DNA of 6,470 bases from Puniceicoccales bacterium (GCA_031266155.1 JAISBO010000066.1:1-6470), one strand, 5' to 3'; counted from the stretch's first letter, positions 1 through 5,188 are shown. Program-made: numbers and translations. The notes: a model not told the origin generated them from the sequence alone.

Positions 1-555
1 GGAACGTTTGTTTGTGCTGGGCTAATCACGGGTGGAAACATTAGGATTTCGGGACTTGAATTTGGTCTTCTCGACTCATTTTTACATCCTCTTAGGAAAA
101 TAGGAGCCAATGTTTTTCAAGACGCTGATGGGACAATACACGTACAATCGGGCGAACCCCTAGGGGCCATCGACGTGGTAACTGGTCCCCATCCAGGATT
201 TCCGACCGACCTGCAAGCCCAACTCTGTGCGTTGCTTACCCAATCCGATGGAAATTCCACAATTAGGGAAAACATATATCCCAATAGGTTCATGTATGTG
301 GCAGAACTAAAGAAGATGGGGGCCGCCATTGAGCATGTGGGGTCCTGTGCCCATATAAAGGGTTCCTGTCCCCTACGAGGAGCCCATCTTCAAGCAACGG
401 ATCTACGCGCTGGAGCTGCATTATATTTGGCAGGATTGTGTGCCGCGGGAGATACATTTGTTCACGACATTTTTCACCTAGACCGCGGCTATGAAGCATT
501 GGAAGATAAACTTCGGCTATTGGGTGCTAAAATCAAGCGCATTAGAATTGATTAA
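1..555 (+). CDS. murA: UDP-N-acetylglucosamine 1-carboxyvinyltransferase, C-terminal part (5' end outside window)
   Basis: This enzyme transfers enolpyruvate from PEP to UDP-GlcNAc, the first committed step of peptidoglycan synthesis, in the cytoplasm. The frame is open from base 1 and gives 184 residues before TAA at 553-555. Family motifs are clear: GFPTDLQAQ around partial residues 66-74, NRFMYVAELKKMGA at 95-108, ATDLRAGAALYLAGL at 132-146, and HLDRGYEALEDKLR near the end. The catalytic aspartate (E. coli D305) matches partial residue D70. The arginines matching E. coli R331 and R371 are R96 and R136, with exactly the family spacing of 26 and 66 residues. The PEP-binding cysteine loop lies upstream of the window, so fosfomycin sensitivity cannot be judged. 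The C-terminus ends at the usual family position, so the gene looks intact as far as it is visible. The next gene is convergent, so murA is the last gene of its transcription unit here unless the weak ORF at 602-787 is real. Confidence 0.96.
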   Translation, partial: GTFVCAGLITGGNIRISGLEFGLLDSFLHPLRKIGANVFQDADGTIHVQSGEPLGAIDVVTGPHPGFPTDLQAQLCALLTQSDGNSTIRENIYPNRFMYVAELKKMGAAIEHVGSCAHIKGSCPLRGAHLQATDLRAGAALYLAGLCAAGDTFVHDIFHLDRGYEALEDKLRLLGAKIKRIRID

Positions 556-866
556 AGAAGAAGATTGCTCACATGTAGATTTGGTGAAGGGGACTTAATG
601 TATGGCTTATGCTTTTGCAGCAAGCATCAGCAGACATAATATATATTATGCGAAAAACACACGCTTTGAATCCGAGAAGACTTTCATGTTGGTCTTCGCG
701 AGTAACCGTCCTAAACAAGTGGAAGACAATGGCTCCAACATAGACCCATATCTTTCTCCCCAATGCCATGGGCTTGGAAATTCCTAGACTAGGAGGACCA
801 GGAATTCATCTCGTCCAAAGGAGTGAAACTAGATTTTTGGACACACCGGCTCATGGACAACTCCAA
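556..866. other. Gap between convergent genes; no convincing gene, possible gene remnant
   Basis: This 311-bp stretch lies between the murA stop and the stop of the convergent repeat-protein gene. Two short plus-strand open frames overlap in it: 602-787, and a frame running from after the stop at 741-743 to TGA at 897-899. The second contains ATG 768 and reads MGLEIPRLGGPGIHL early on. Read one after the other they could be a single frameshifted gene, but I recognise neither product. Small inverted repeats are present: TCCTA/TAGGA at 782-794 with a 3-nt loop, and GTCCAAA/TTTGGAC at 813-842 with a 16-nt loop. Neither is followed by a T-run that would make it a classical terminator for either flanking gene. 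Confidence 0.5.
602..787 (+). CDS. Small hypothetical ORF (61 aa), doubtful
   Basis: This is an open frame of 61 codons starting 46 bp after the murA stop. An AAGGGGA ribosome-site-like stretch at 587-593 lies 8 nt before the ATG, which is the main argument for translation. The product starts MAYAFAASISRHNIYYAKN, has no clear membrane segment or motif, and I do not recognise it. A nearer ATG at 598 in another frame would give only 13 codons and competes for the same ribosome site. The frame ends at TAG 785-787, while a neighbouring frame stays open from 744 to 899, so this could be the front part of a decayed gene. Chance is also a fair explanation. Confidence 0.2.
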   Translation: MAYAFAASISRHNIYYAKNTRFESEKTFMLVFASNRPKQVEDNGSNIDPYLSPQCHGLGNS

Positions 867-2495
867 TTAAAACTCGAGTTGGCGAAACCGTTCCAGTGAG
901 GACAACACCTTTATTTCGATGCTAGTCAAGTCTCTAGCAAGATCTCTGGCCGCATCGTCATTTAGATTTTGTAGGCTATTCAGCTTCCCAGAATCCATCA
1001 AGATTTCCAAACATTCTACTTCGTTTTCTTCAGCCTCAGCCAGTGCTTCAGCCAATGCTAGGACAAGTTTTTTGGCCGTAGGAGCATCAAAATCTGGCAC
1101 TTTGTCTCGCAGCAGTCTTAAGCAGTTTACTCCATTACCTCCAACCTCAACCAGCTTTAGGACAAAATCTTTGGCCGCGTTGACATCCAGATTTTTTAGG
1201 TTATCCAATGTGCCATAATAGACAAACTTTGACAAACAGAGAGTGTTATCCGATTCAACCCTGGCCAGTTCTACGACAAAATCTCTGGCAGCAATGGCAT
1301 CTAGATTTTGAAGGCTAGGCAGCTTGTTATTCTTGAGAAACAAATCTAAACACTTTGCCCCGCCCGGTTTAACCCTGAACAGTTTTAGAGCAAAATCTTT
1401 GGCCGCATTGACGTCCAGATTTTGCAGGTGGGGCATGGGCAGCTTGTCATGTTTAAGCAACAAATCTAAACACTCTGCACCACCCTCTCCGCCATTGACC
1501 AGATCTAAGGCAAAATCTTTGGCAGCATCGTCATCTAGACTTAGGATATCCAGTTTGCCATTTTCAAGCAACGAATTTAAACACTTTACTCCATCTTCCC
1601 CAGCCCCAGCTAGGTCTTGAGCAACTCGAGTAGCCGCATCGGCATCAAAAGCCGGCAAGTTGTCCGGTTTCAGCTTTCCATTTTCAAGCAACAAATTTAA
1701 ACACTTTACTCCATCTTTCCCAGCCCCAGCTAGGTCTCGAGCAACTCGAGTAGCCGCATCGGCATCAAGAGTCGGCAGGTTGTTAGATTTCAACTTTCCA
1801 TTGTCGAGCAACGTCCGTAAACATCCTGCCCCATCCTTCCCGGCATCGACCAGGTCTCGGGCAACCTGGTTGGCCCCCTCGGAGCTCAGGTTGTTCCATT
1901 GGAAGTTTTGGTTAAGTCGCAGCTCGTTCAAAACCCTAATCCTGCCACCGGCACCAGGTATGGTGTTAATACCTTCAATGATTTGATTTGCAGTGACACC
2001 CACTGTTTGGAAAAAATTTAACAAAGCCGGCACATTGGTGGTAATTTCTCCTAAATTCTCCGGCAATGCGACAGCCTGGAAAGCCAACCCCACAAGGACC
2101 TGCTGCGTGTTGGTGTCAATTTCTCTGAAAGCTTGCCTAGCAATTGCGGCATCATAGGCGTCACGGGAAAACCCGCTTTTTATAAAGGTAAGAATTTTCG
2201 TTATAATGTTAATTTTACCTTCCCCTTTTTCGATCTCACCGGCCAGAGCTTTTAGCTCGGTAGCAATACTATCTGTGGCTGAAGTATCTGCCGCTGGAGC
2301 TGCCAAAGTTGCCGGCCGCTGGGGGTTCGTAGCTGCAGCCGAACGGCTTTTTAGTTGCTGCGATCCTGTTTTTCCCCCATGCATCTGTCTTGTGAATTTA
2401 TCTACTTTGAGGCTCGCAACCCTTATGTCACTGTTTTCGCTTGTCTCATTCTGTACCATGGCCCGCAACGCATTTAAATCTACTGTCTTTGTCAT
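867..2495 (-). CDS. Tandem-repeat protein of unknown function, nine ~38-aa helical repeats with one invariant Cys
   Basis: I do not recognise this 542-residue protein. Residues 1-40 are ordinary and polar. Residues 41-80 are rich in Ala, Ser, Thr, Pro and Gln and look disordered. Residues 81-200 look helical, and 203-542 are nine tandem repeats of 32-42 residues. The repeat pattern is LDxxAAxxxAxDLxxxGxxGxxCLxLLLxNxKLxxLxN, which suggests two helices per unit and an alpha-solenoid. Cys sits at repeat position 23 in units 1-7 and position 27 in unit 8 (which has a 4-residue insertion); unit 9 has Ser at position 23. There are no other cysteines. No Sec signal peptide or membrane segment is seen. 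The ATG at 2495 is preferred over the in-frame ATGs at 2522 and 2516: it has GGGAGGG 7 nt upstream, and the longer starts lie in or next to the -10 box of a good promoter. A role in protein binding, possibly as a secreted effector, is inference only. Confidence 0.85.
   Translation of the reverse strand: MTKTVDLNALRAMVQNETSENSDIRVASLKVDKFTRQMHGGKTGSQQLKSRSAAATNPQRPATLAAPAADTSATDSIATELKALAGEIEKGEGKINIITKILTFIKSGFSRDAYDAAIARQAFREIDTNTQQVLVGLAFQAVALPENLGEITTNVPALLNFFQTVGVTANQIIEGINTIPGAGGRIRVLNELRLNQNFQWNNLSSEGANQVARDLVDAGKDGAGCLRTLLDNGKLKSNNLPTLDADAATRVARDLAGAGKDGVKCLNLLLENGKLKPDNLPAFDADAATRVAQDLAGAGEDGVKCLNSLLENGKLDILSLDDDAAKDFALDLVNGGEGGAECLDLLLKHDKLPMPHLQNLDVNAAKDFALKLFRVKPGGAKCLDLFLKNNKLPSLQNLDAIAARDFVVELARVESDNTLCLSKFVYYGTLDNLKNLDVNAAKDFVLKLVEVGGNGVNCLRLLRDKVPDFDAPTAKKLVLALAEALAEAEENEVECLEILMDSGKLNSLQNLNDDAARDLARDLTSIEIKVLSSLERFRQLEF
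870..1889 (-). repeat. Protein-coding tandem repeat array, nine units of about 96-126 bp
   Basis: This array encodes residues 203-542 of the repeat protein. Unit lengths in gene order are 40, 40, 37, 40, 38, 38, 33, 42 and 32 residues. Each begins with a [LF]-[DSN] pair and ends in a GKL or KLP-type turn followed by a short linker. Units 2 and 3 are the most alike, and units 4 to 9 have diverged. The length differences fall mostly in the linker after the second helix, plus one insertion in the inter-helix loop of unit 8. Confidence 0.9.
1558..1797 (-). repeat. Two adjacent 120-bp direct repeats, about 92% identical
   Basis: Bases 1558-1677 and 1678-1797 line up without gaps at an offset of exactly 120 bp, and I count 10 differences. 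They lie inside the repeat array of the 867-2495 gene and span the junctions of units 1/2 and 2/3. This is the youngest duplication in the array and shows that it grows by whole in-frame units. Confidence 0.9.
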
Positions 2496-2502
2496 AAAAA
2501 TA

Positions 2503-2509
2503 CCCTCCC
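2503..2509 (-). promoter_or_regulatory. Ribosome binding site that fixes the start of the repeat-protein gene
   Basis: On the minus strand GGGAGGG is followed by TATTTTT (7 nt) and ATG at 2495. No comparable site precedes the in-frame ATGs at 2522 and 2516, so 2495 is the likely start. Confidence 0.8.
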
Positions 2510-2520
2510 AAAGCATACCC

Positions 2521-2548
2521 ATCTTACATGCTTTGGCAAGGGTGTCAA
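2521..2548 (-). promoter_or_regulatory. Sigma70-type promoter of the repeat-protein gene
   Basis: Minus strand: a perfect -35 box TTGACA (2548-2543), a 16-nt spacer, and a -10 box TAAGAT (2526-2521). Transcription would begin near 2514, giving a leader of about 20 nt that just contains the ribosome site. This separates the gene from the transaldolase unit upstream and suggests independent expression. Confidence 0.6.
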
Positions 2549-2596
2549 TTGTCTTTGAAAATTACTCCGCCTCCGCCATGATTTTCGCAACAGAAG

Positions 2597-2627
2597 CGGC
2601 TTGGCTAAGCCGGAAATCTAAAGATTT
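2597..2627 (-). terminator. Two adjacent hairpins after transaldolase, possible weak terminator or transcript end
   Basis: The stem-loop CGGCTT-GGCT-AAGCCG (2597-2612) is a perfect 6-bp GC-rich hairpin. Next to it AAATCT-AA-AGATTT (2614-2627) is a second inverted repeat. They lie 33 bp after the transaldolase stop and upstream of the next promoter, where a terminator is expected. No T-run follows on the minus strand, so intrinsic termination is uncertain. A third, AT-only inverted repeat (ATCAAAT/ATTTGAT, 2659-2678) covers the transaldolase stop codon. Confidence 0.3.
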
Positions 2628-2659
2628 TGTGCAAGACCTAAAGATACGAATGGGCAAAA

Positions 2660-3610
2660 TCAAATTTTATTATTTGATGCCAACAACTGTTCAATTTTTT
2701 CAATATCCGAGGAAAAAATCCTTATCCCATCGGCAAGTTTTTCGGTCGCCATTGGGTTTTGGTTGAGTTCGTAGCGAAATGTTTTTTCGTCATAGGATAG
2801 CTTCTTTATTTGCAATTTTTTGCTTTCGTCGACCGACAGAACTCTTTCAACCTTTTGGAACGATTCGCTTAGCTGCTCTAATAATGCCGGACTTATGGTT
2901 AGCAGATCGCAGCCGGAAAGCGCCACAATTTCTCCAACGTTCCTAAAACTCGCACCCATTATTGCGGTTTTGTGGTCGAAATGCTTATAGTAGTTAAAGA
3001 TCTCAATCACAGATTTTACACCGGGGTCGTCGTTTTGGGTATACTCCAGATTCGTTTTGGCTTTGTACCAATCCAAAATCCTTCCCACAAACGGAGAAAT
3101 CAACGTCACATTTGCTTCCGCACATGCAATGGCTTGAACCTTTGAAAACAATAGCGTCAGGTTGCAATGGATTCCTTCTTTTTCTAAAAGTTTAGCAGCG
3201 CAGATCCCTTCCCATGTGGCCGCAATCTTTATCAATATCCTATCCCGGGAGATTTTATTTTTTTCATACAAACCTATGATATCCTTCGCTTTTTTTACTG
3301 TCGCTCGGCTGTCAAAGGACAACCTCGCATCGACCTCCGTGGATACTCGCCCTCCTATGATTTTCAAAATTTCTAGGCCAAATAGCACGACCAGGTAGTC
3401 CAGGGCAAATCCTATCCCATCAGTCCGTGCAACCGCCCTACCCTGCCCTACCAAATGGGCATATTGTGGTTGGTTGGCAGCCTTCAATATCAACGATGGG
3501 TTTGTTGTGGCATCCGATGGTTTAAACTTTTCTATCAGTTCGAAATCCCCCGTATCAGCTACCACCTTCGTAAATAGCTTCAATTGTTCTAGGCTTGATT
3601 GCATGGCCAT
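2660..3610 (-). CDS. tal: Transaldolase (TalB-like, class I Schiff-base aldolase)
   Basis: Transaldolase moves a dihydroxyacetone unit between sedoheptulose 7-phosphate + glyceraldehyde 3-phosphate and erythrose 4-phosphate + fructose 6-phosphate, in the non-oxidative pentose phosphate pathway (cytoplasm). The 316-residue length matches the classical E. coli TalB type (317). Motifs in order: VVADTGD with catalytic D19; DATTNPSLIL with N37; STEVDARLSFD with E92; RILIKIAATWEGI with Schiff-base lysine K128; then NLTLLFS, ISPFVGRILDWYK, DPGVKSV, MGASFRN, and a C-terminal NQNPMATEKLADGIR. All expected catalytic residues are present. Residues 55-75 match E. coli poorly, and this segment is about four residues shorter. 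Two start codons (3610 and 3604) are close together with no clear ribosome site; either fits the family. It lies 54 bp downstream of the GmhA-type gene on the same strand, so the two are probably co-transcribed. Confidence 0.97.
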   Translation of the reverse strand: MAMQSSLEQLKLFTKVVADTGDFELIEKFKPSDATTNPSLILKAANQPQYAHLVGQGRAVARTDGIGFALDYLVVLFGLEILKIIGGRVSTEVDARLSFDSRATVKKAKDIIGLYEKNKISRDRILIKIAATWEGICAAKLLEKEGIHCNLTLLFSKVQAIACAEANVTLISPFVGRILDWYKAKTNLEYTQNDDPGVKSVIEIFNYYKHFDHKTAIMGASFRNVGEIVALSGCDLLTISPALLEQLSESFQKVERVLSVDESKKLQIKKLSYDEKTFRYELNQNPMATEKLADGIRIFSSDIEKIEQLLASNNKI

Positions 3611-3664
3611 GGGACGTTTGATAAGTAATTTTTGTTTCGCCGCAATAAAAGAAAATGGACAAAA

Positions 3665-4285
3665 TTATCCAAAAAAAATTTGTTCCAACATTAGACAAAG
3701 GGTGTGGTATATGGGCAGATGTAGCTCTTGAACTTTAAATGTTTCAGACTCCGGTGCTTTGATACAAACATCACAATGCTGTGCAAGGTTCCCCCCTGTT
3801 TCCCCCGTCAACCCAATAACATTCATATTCTTTGCCTTGGCCACGATGGCTGCCAGGATAACGTTTTTCGCATTTCCCGAGGTTGAGATGCACAAAAGAG
3901 TATCTCTGTTTTTCCCAAGACCATAGGTTAATTGCGCAAAGCAATAGTGAGGGTTGCAATCGTTGGCATAGGCACTGTTGATCGCAATCATATCCGGCAA
4001 AGAAATGGCCGGTAAAGCACCCTGTAAGTTATCGGCGACGTCATTTCCCACCATTTTTCTAACTGCTTCGTCGACCCTTCGTTTGGTACAAAAATTTTTC
4101 AATAGCTCTCCGGCTATGTGGCCTGAATCCGAAGAACTACCACCATTGCCACAAATTAGCAATTTGCATTCACTTCTGAAAGAATTGGCGATTAGATCAC
4201 AGGCATATTTGATGTCGTTCTCGCAGGTTACCAACGAAGGATATCTTTTCAGACAATCGGACAAATAATCATGCATGTGTGCCAT
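3665..4285 (-). CDS. gmhA: SIS-domain sedoheptulose 7-phosphate isomerase (GmhA family)
   Basis: GmhA converts sedoheptulose 7-phosphate to D-glycero-D-manno-heptose 7-phosphate, the first step towards ADP-heptose for the LPS inner core. The 206-residue product has the SIS sugar-phosphate loop CGNGGSSSDSGHIAGE (45-60) and a second phosphate-contact stretch, CISTSGNAKNV. Zinc and catalytic ligands known from E. coli GmhA (H61, E65, Q172, H180) have clear counterparts at H56, E60, Q186 and H194, with the HxxxE and Q-x7-H spacings kept. It is 14 residues longer than the E. coli protein. The extra length is mostly a charged insertion after GELLKNF (about 66-92) that also occurs, as far as I recall, in a longer branch of the family. 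The first ATG (4285) or a second at 4276 could be used; neither has a strong ribosome site. A different keto-sugar phosphate substrate is possible. Confidence 0.88.
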   Translation of the reverse strand: MAHMHDYLSDCLKRYPSLVTCENDIKYACDLIANSFRSECKLLICGNGGSSSDSGHIAGELLKNFCTKRRVDEAVRKMVGNDVADNLQGALPAISLPDMIAINSAYANDCNPHYCFAQLTYGLGKNRDTLLCISTSGNAKNVILAAIVAKAKNMNVIGLTGETGGNLAQHCDVCIKAPESETFKVQELHLPIYHTLCLMLEQIFFG

Positions 4286-4304
4286 GGATAATTAATTGTT
4301 CCCA

Positions 4305-4442
4305 TCATACAACCATATTTTCCGGGTATATCACACCGGATTCGTATGGATTCACATCGGCGGCAGGCGAAAAGAAGGCGGCTGTAAAAGCAACGCTAGT
4401 TAGTTTCTTGGTTTCTGACGAAAATATCGCTCCTTTCACCAT
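4305..4442 (-). CDS. Possible small ORF upstream of gmhA (45 aa), doubtful
   Basis: This open frame ends 19 bp before the gmhA ATG on the same strand. It begins at ATG 4442; an in-frame GTG at 4487 would add 15 residues. The product begins MVKGAIFSSETKKLTSVAF, has a mildly hydrophobic centre (LTSVAFTAAFF), and ends in a Tyr/Pro/Asn-rich tail. There is no ribosome site before ATG 4442, and I recognise no family. It may be only the untranslated leader of gmhA, whose own promoter is not obvious. Confidence 0.15.
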   Translation of the reverse strand: MVKGAIFSSETKKLTSVAFTAAFFSPAADVNPYESGVIYPENMVV

Positions 4443-4489
4443 AAAAAGCTTGCTAAAACAAAGGTATGAAATATCGCTTGAAAACACTA

Positions 4490-4564
4490 GTCCCGTTCGT
4501 CTAGCGGTTAGGACTCAGGATTTTCATTCCTGCAACAGGGGTTCGATTCCCCTACGGGACGCCA
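4490..4564 (+). tRNA. tRNA-Glu (anticodon UUC), CCA encoded
   Basis: The cloverleaf is complete. The acceptor stem GTCCCGT (4490-4496) pairs perfectly with ACGGGAC (4554-4560). A short D stem GTC/GAC is followed by the anticodon stem CAGGA/TCCTG with loop TTTTCAT. Anticodon TTC lies at 4523-4525, and the T stem AGGGG/CCCCT encloses TTCGATT. Discriminator G4561 is followed by a genomic CCA at 4562-4564. It reads GAA/GAG codons. It lies divergent from gmhA, 204 bp away, and no other tRNA is adjacent. I find no repeat of its 3' end elsewhere in the window. Confidence 0.98.
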
Positions 4565-4651
4565 ATTGAAAAAGTTGCGTATTCGCCCTGCCAACAAAAA
4601 AGTGGTTTTGAGTTTGTGTTTTTCCCATCGCCAGTCCGCTGGACGATTAAT

Positions 4652-4680
4652 TTGGCGTGTAATTTAAAAATTGGTATACT
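4652..4680 (+). promoter_or_regulatory. Sigma70-type promoter with no following protein gene
   Basis: The -35 box TTGGCG (4652-4657), a 17-nt spacer and the -10 box TATACT (4675-4680) are close to consensus at ideal spacing. Transcription would start near 4687. A 9-bp perfect inverted repeat, CTAAAAGAA (4679-4687) and TTCTTTTAG (4699-4707), overlaps the end of the -10 box and the start site. It could be an operator or merely an AT-rich coincidence. The next believable start codon is more than 450 bp away, which points to an RNA product or a long leader. Confidence 0.55.
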
Positions 4681-4686
4681 AAAAGA

Positions 4687-4880
4687 AATTTTTTTTTCTT
4701 CTTTTAGGGCATAGCCAGAGTCTCTTTGCGATACTTTTCAAGGCTATCTCTAGATTTTGAAGTACTAATAGCAACGATAGGAAACCTGTTTCCTCCGCTG
4801 AGAAGAGAGGGGGAATTCCCCCCTGTACGTCCTTTTCGCCGTTGGGGAAAAGCTAACTTTCCCTCCGGCGAACCCTTTTT
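4687..4880 (+). ncRNA. Candidate structured non-coding RNA, about 190 nt
   Basis: The block starts at the predicted start site of the promoter at 4652-4680 and ends at a terminator-like hairpin. Inverted repeats in order: ATAGCC/GGCTAT (4711-4716 with 4742-4747), TTCAA/TTGAA plus TAC/GTA nearby, AGGAAAC-CT-GTTTCCT (4779-4794), the perfect palindrome GGGGGAATTCCCCC (4809-4822), and a 7+7 bp hairpin at 4835-4872. The density of perfect stems is far above that of the flanking DNA. The length is in the range of 6S RNA, but I see no convincing 6S central bubble or other known RNA family. It could equally be a long leader or a degenerate repeat cluster. Confidence 0.35.
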
Positions 4881-4985
4881 GTTGGAACCGGATGTTTCAA
4901 ACGCCCAAACTTTTCTGTTCTTTCCCTAACTTTTTCCATGGGAAGTAGTAAATTTTTCCCTCCCGTGGACCCTTTTGCAAGTTGG
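4816..4985 (+). repeat. Three degenerate copies of a ~30-bp element
   Basis: Copies lie at 4816-4845, 4859-4885 and 4956-4985. Shared features are TTCCC, a C-rich centre, CCTTTT, and GTTGG at the end. The second and third copies agree best (TTCCCTCC-G-G--CCCTTTT, then GTTGG), with a 3-base deletion in the second. Similarity between the first and third copies extends into the next 20 bp (AAAA, TTTCC, CC). The copies overlap the hairpin block, so they may be duplicated RNA structure or fragments of an old repeat family. Confidence 0.45.
4835..4880 (+). terminator. Rho-independent terminator-like hairpin with T-run
   Basis: The outer stem TTCGCCG (4835-4841) pairs with CGGCGAA (4866-4872). The inner stem GGGGAAA (4844-4850) pairs with TTTCCCT (4858-4864), with one G-T wobble, around an AGCTAAC loop. 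It is followed by CCC and a TTTTT run (4876-4880). The 3-nt gap before the T-run is slightly longer than ideal. Confidence 0.45.
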
Positions 4986-5064
4986 TAAAAATTTCCATCC
5001 ACCTTCATATTCTTAATGGTGGGACAAACGAAATTCCTCCAAATCCTTTACTATCATTGGGAAA

Positions 5065-5092
5065 TTTTCATAAAAAACATTAAAAATATATT
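5065..5092 (+). promoter_or_regulatory. Possible promoter of the leader ORF and surface-protein gene
   Basis: TTTTCA (5065-5070), a 16-nt spacer and TATATT (5087-5092) lie in an AT-rich stretch about 45 bp before the leader ORF. The match is moderate, and AT-rich DNA yields such matches easily. Position is the better argument. Confidence 0.3.
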
Positions 5093-5137
5093 GATTTTTT
5101 CGGATGGGATGCTACGATTCTGAAAACGGAGGAAGAA

Positions 5138-5188
5138 ATGGGCTTTATCAGGAGGATTTGGGACCAGGAGGGGAAGGGGACATTATGA
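5138..5188 (+). CDS. 16-codon leader ORF overlapping the surface-protein start
   Basis: ATG 5138 follows a strong ribosome site, GGAGG at 5128-5132 with 5-nt spacing. The frame reads MGFIRRIWDQEGKGTL and stops at TGA 5186-5188, so stop and next start share ATGA. This layout is typical of translational coupling. The ribosome site is the best in the region, better than that of the large gene itself. The peptide has no run of one amino acid that would suggest classic attenuation. It could also be a chance mini-ORF. Confidence 0.35.
   Translation: MGFIRRIWDQEGKGTL

Larger units (their letters stand above)
4565..5137. other. 573-bp non-coding interval with promoter, hairpins and degenerate repeats
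   Basis: No convincing protein gene is present. The longest plus frame here (4726-4929) starts at TTG without a ribosome site and runs through all the hairpins. The interval contains a promoter (4652-4680), a hairpin-rich block (4711-4880) and three degenerate 30-bp elements (4816-4985). An AT-rich stretch (about 5035-5100) probably holds the promoter of the surface-protein gene. Just after the tRNA, 4565-4640 shows no strong terminator; short overlapping stems (CCAG/CTGG and GTCC/GGAC, about 4631-4644) are too weak to call. Confidence 0.6.

Noticed and set aside
870..1889. TAL-effector-like (DNA-binding) repeats
   Set aside because: The two-helix layout and GG-containing loop are superficially similar, but unit length varies from 32 to 42 instead of a fixed 33-35. 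There is no hypervariable residue pair and the consensus differs.
870..1889. Ankyrin repeats
   Set aside because: The LLLENG stretch resembles ankyrin helix 2, but the TPLH turn is absent, units are longer, and each starts with a different LDxxAA helix.
919..1986. Plus-strand open frames opposite the repeat-protein gene (for example 919-1218, 1324-1620, 1660-1986)
   Set aside because: They mirror the tandem repeats of the minus-strand gene, give low-complexity Ser/Ala/Phe/Arg products, and lack ribosome sites. The minus strand has a promoter, a ribosome site and a coherent repeat protein.
2496..2522. Upstream ATG at 2522 as start of the repeat protein
   Set aside because: It would overlap the -10 box of the promoter and lacks a ribosome site, whereas ATG 2495 follows GGGAGGG at 7 nt.
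4490..4564. tRNA-Glu as an integration (att) site for a mobile element
   Set aside because: No second copy of the tRNA 3' end and no integrase or phage-like gene is present in the window.
4726..4929. 67-codon plus-strand frame in the post-tRNA interval
   Set aside because: It starts at TTG without a ribosome site, spans the hairpins and the terminator-like T-run, and has no recognisable product.
4816..4985. CRISPR array
   Set aside because: Only three poorly matching copies at uneven spacing (43 and 97 bp), without uniform spacers or cas genes.
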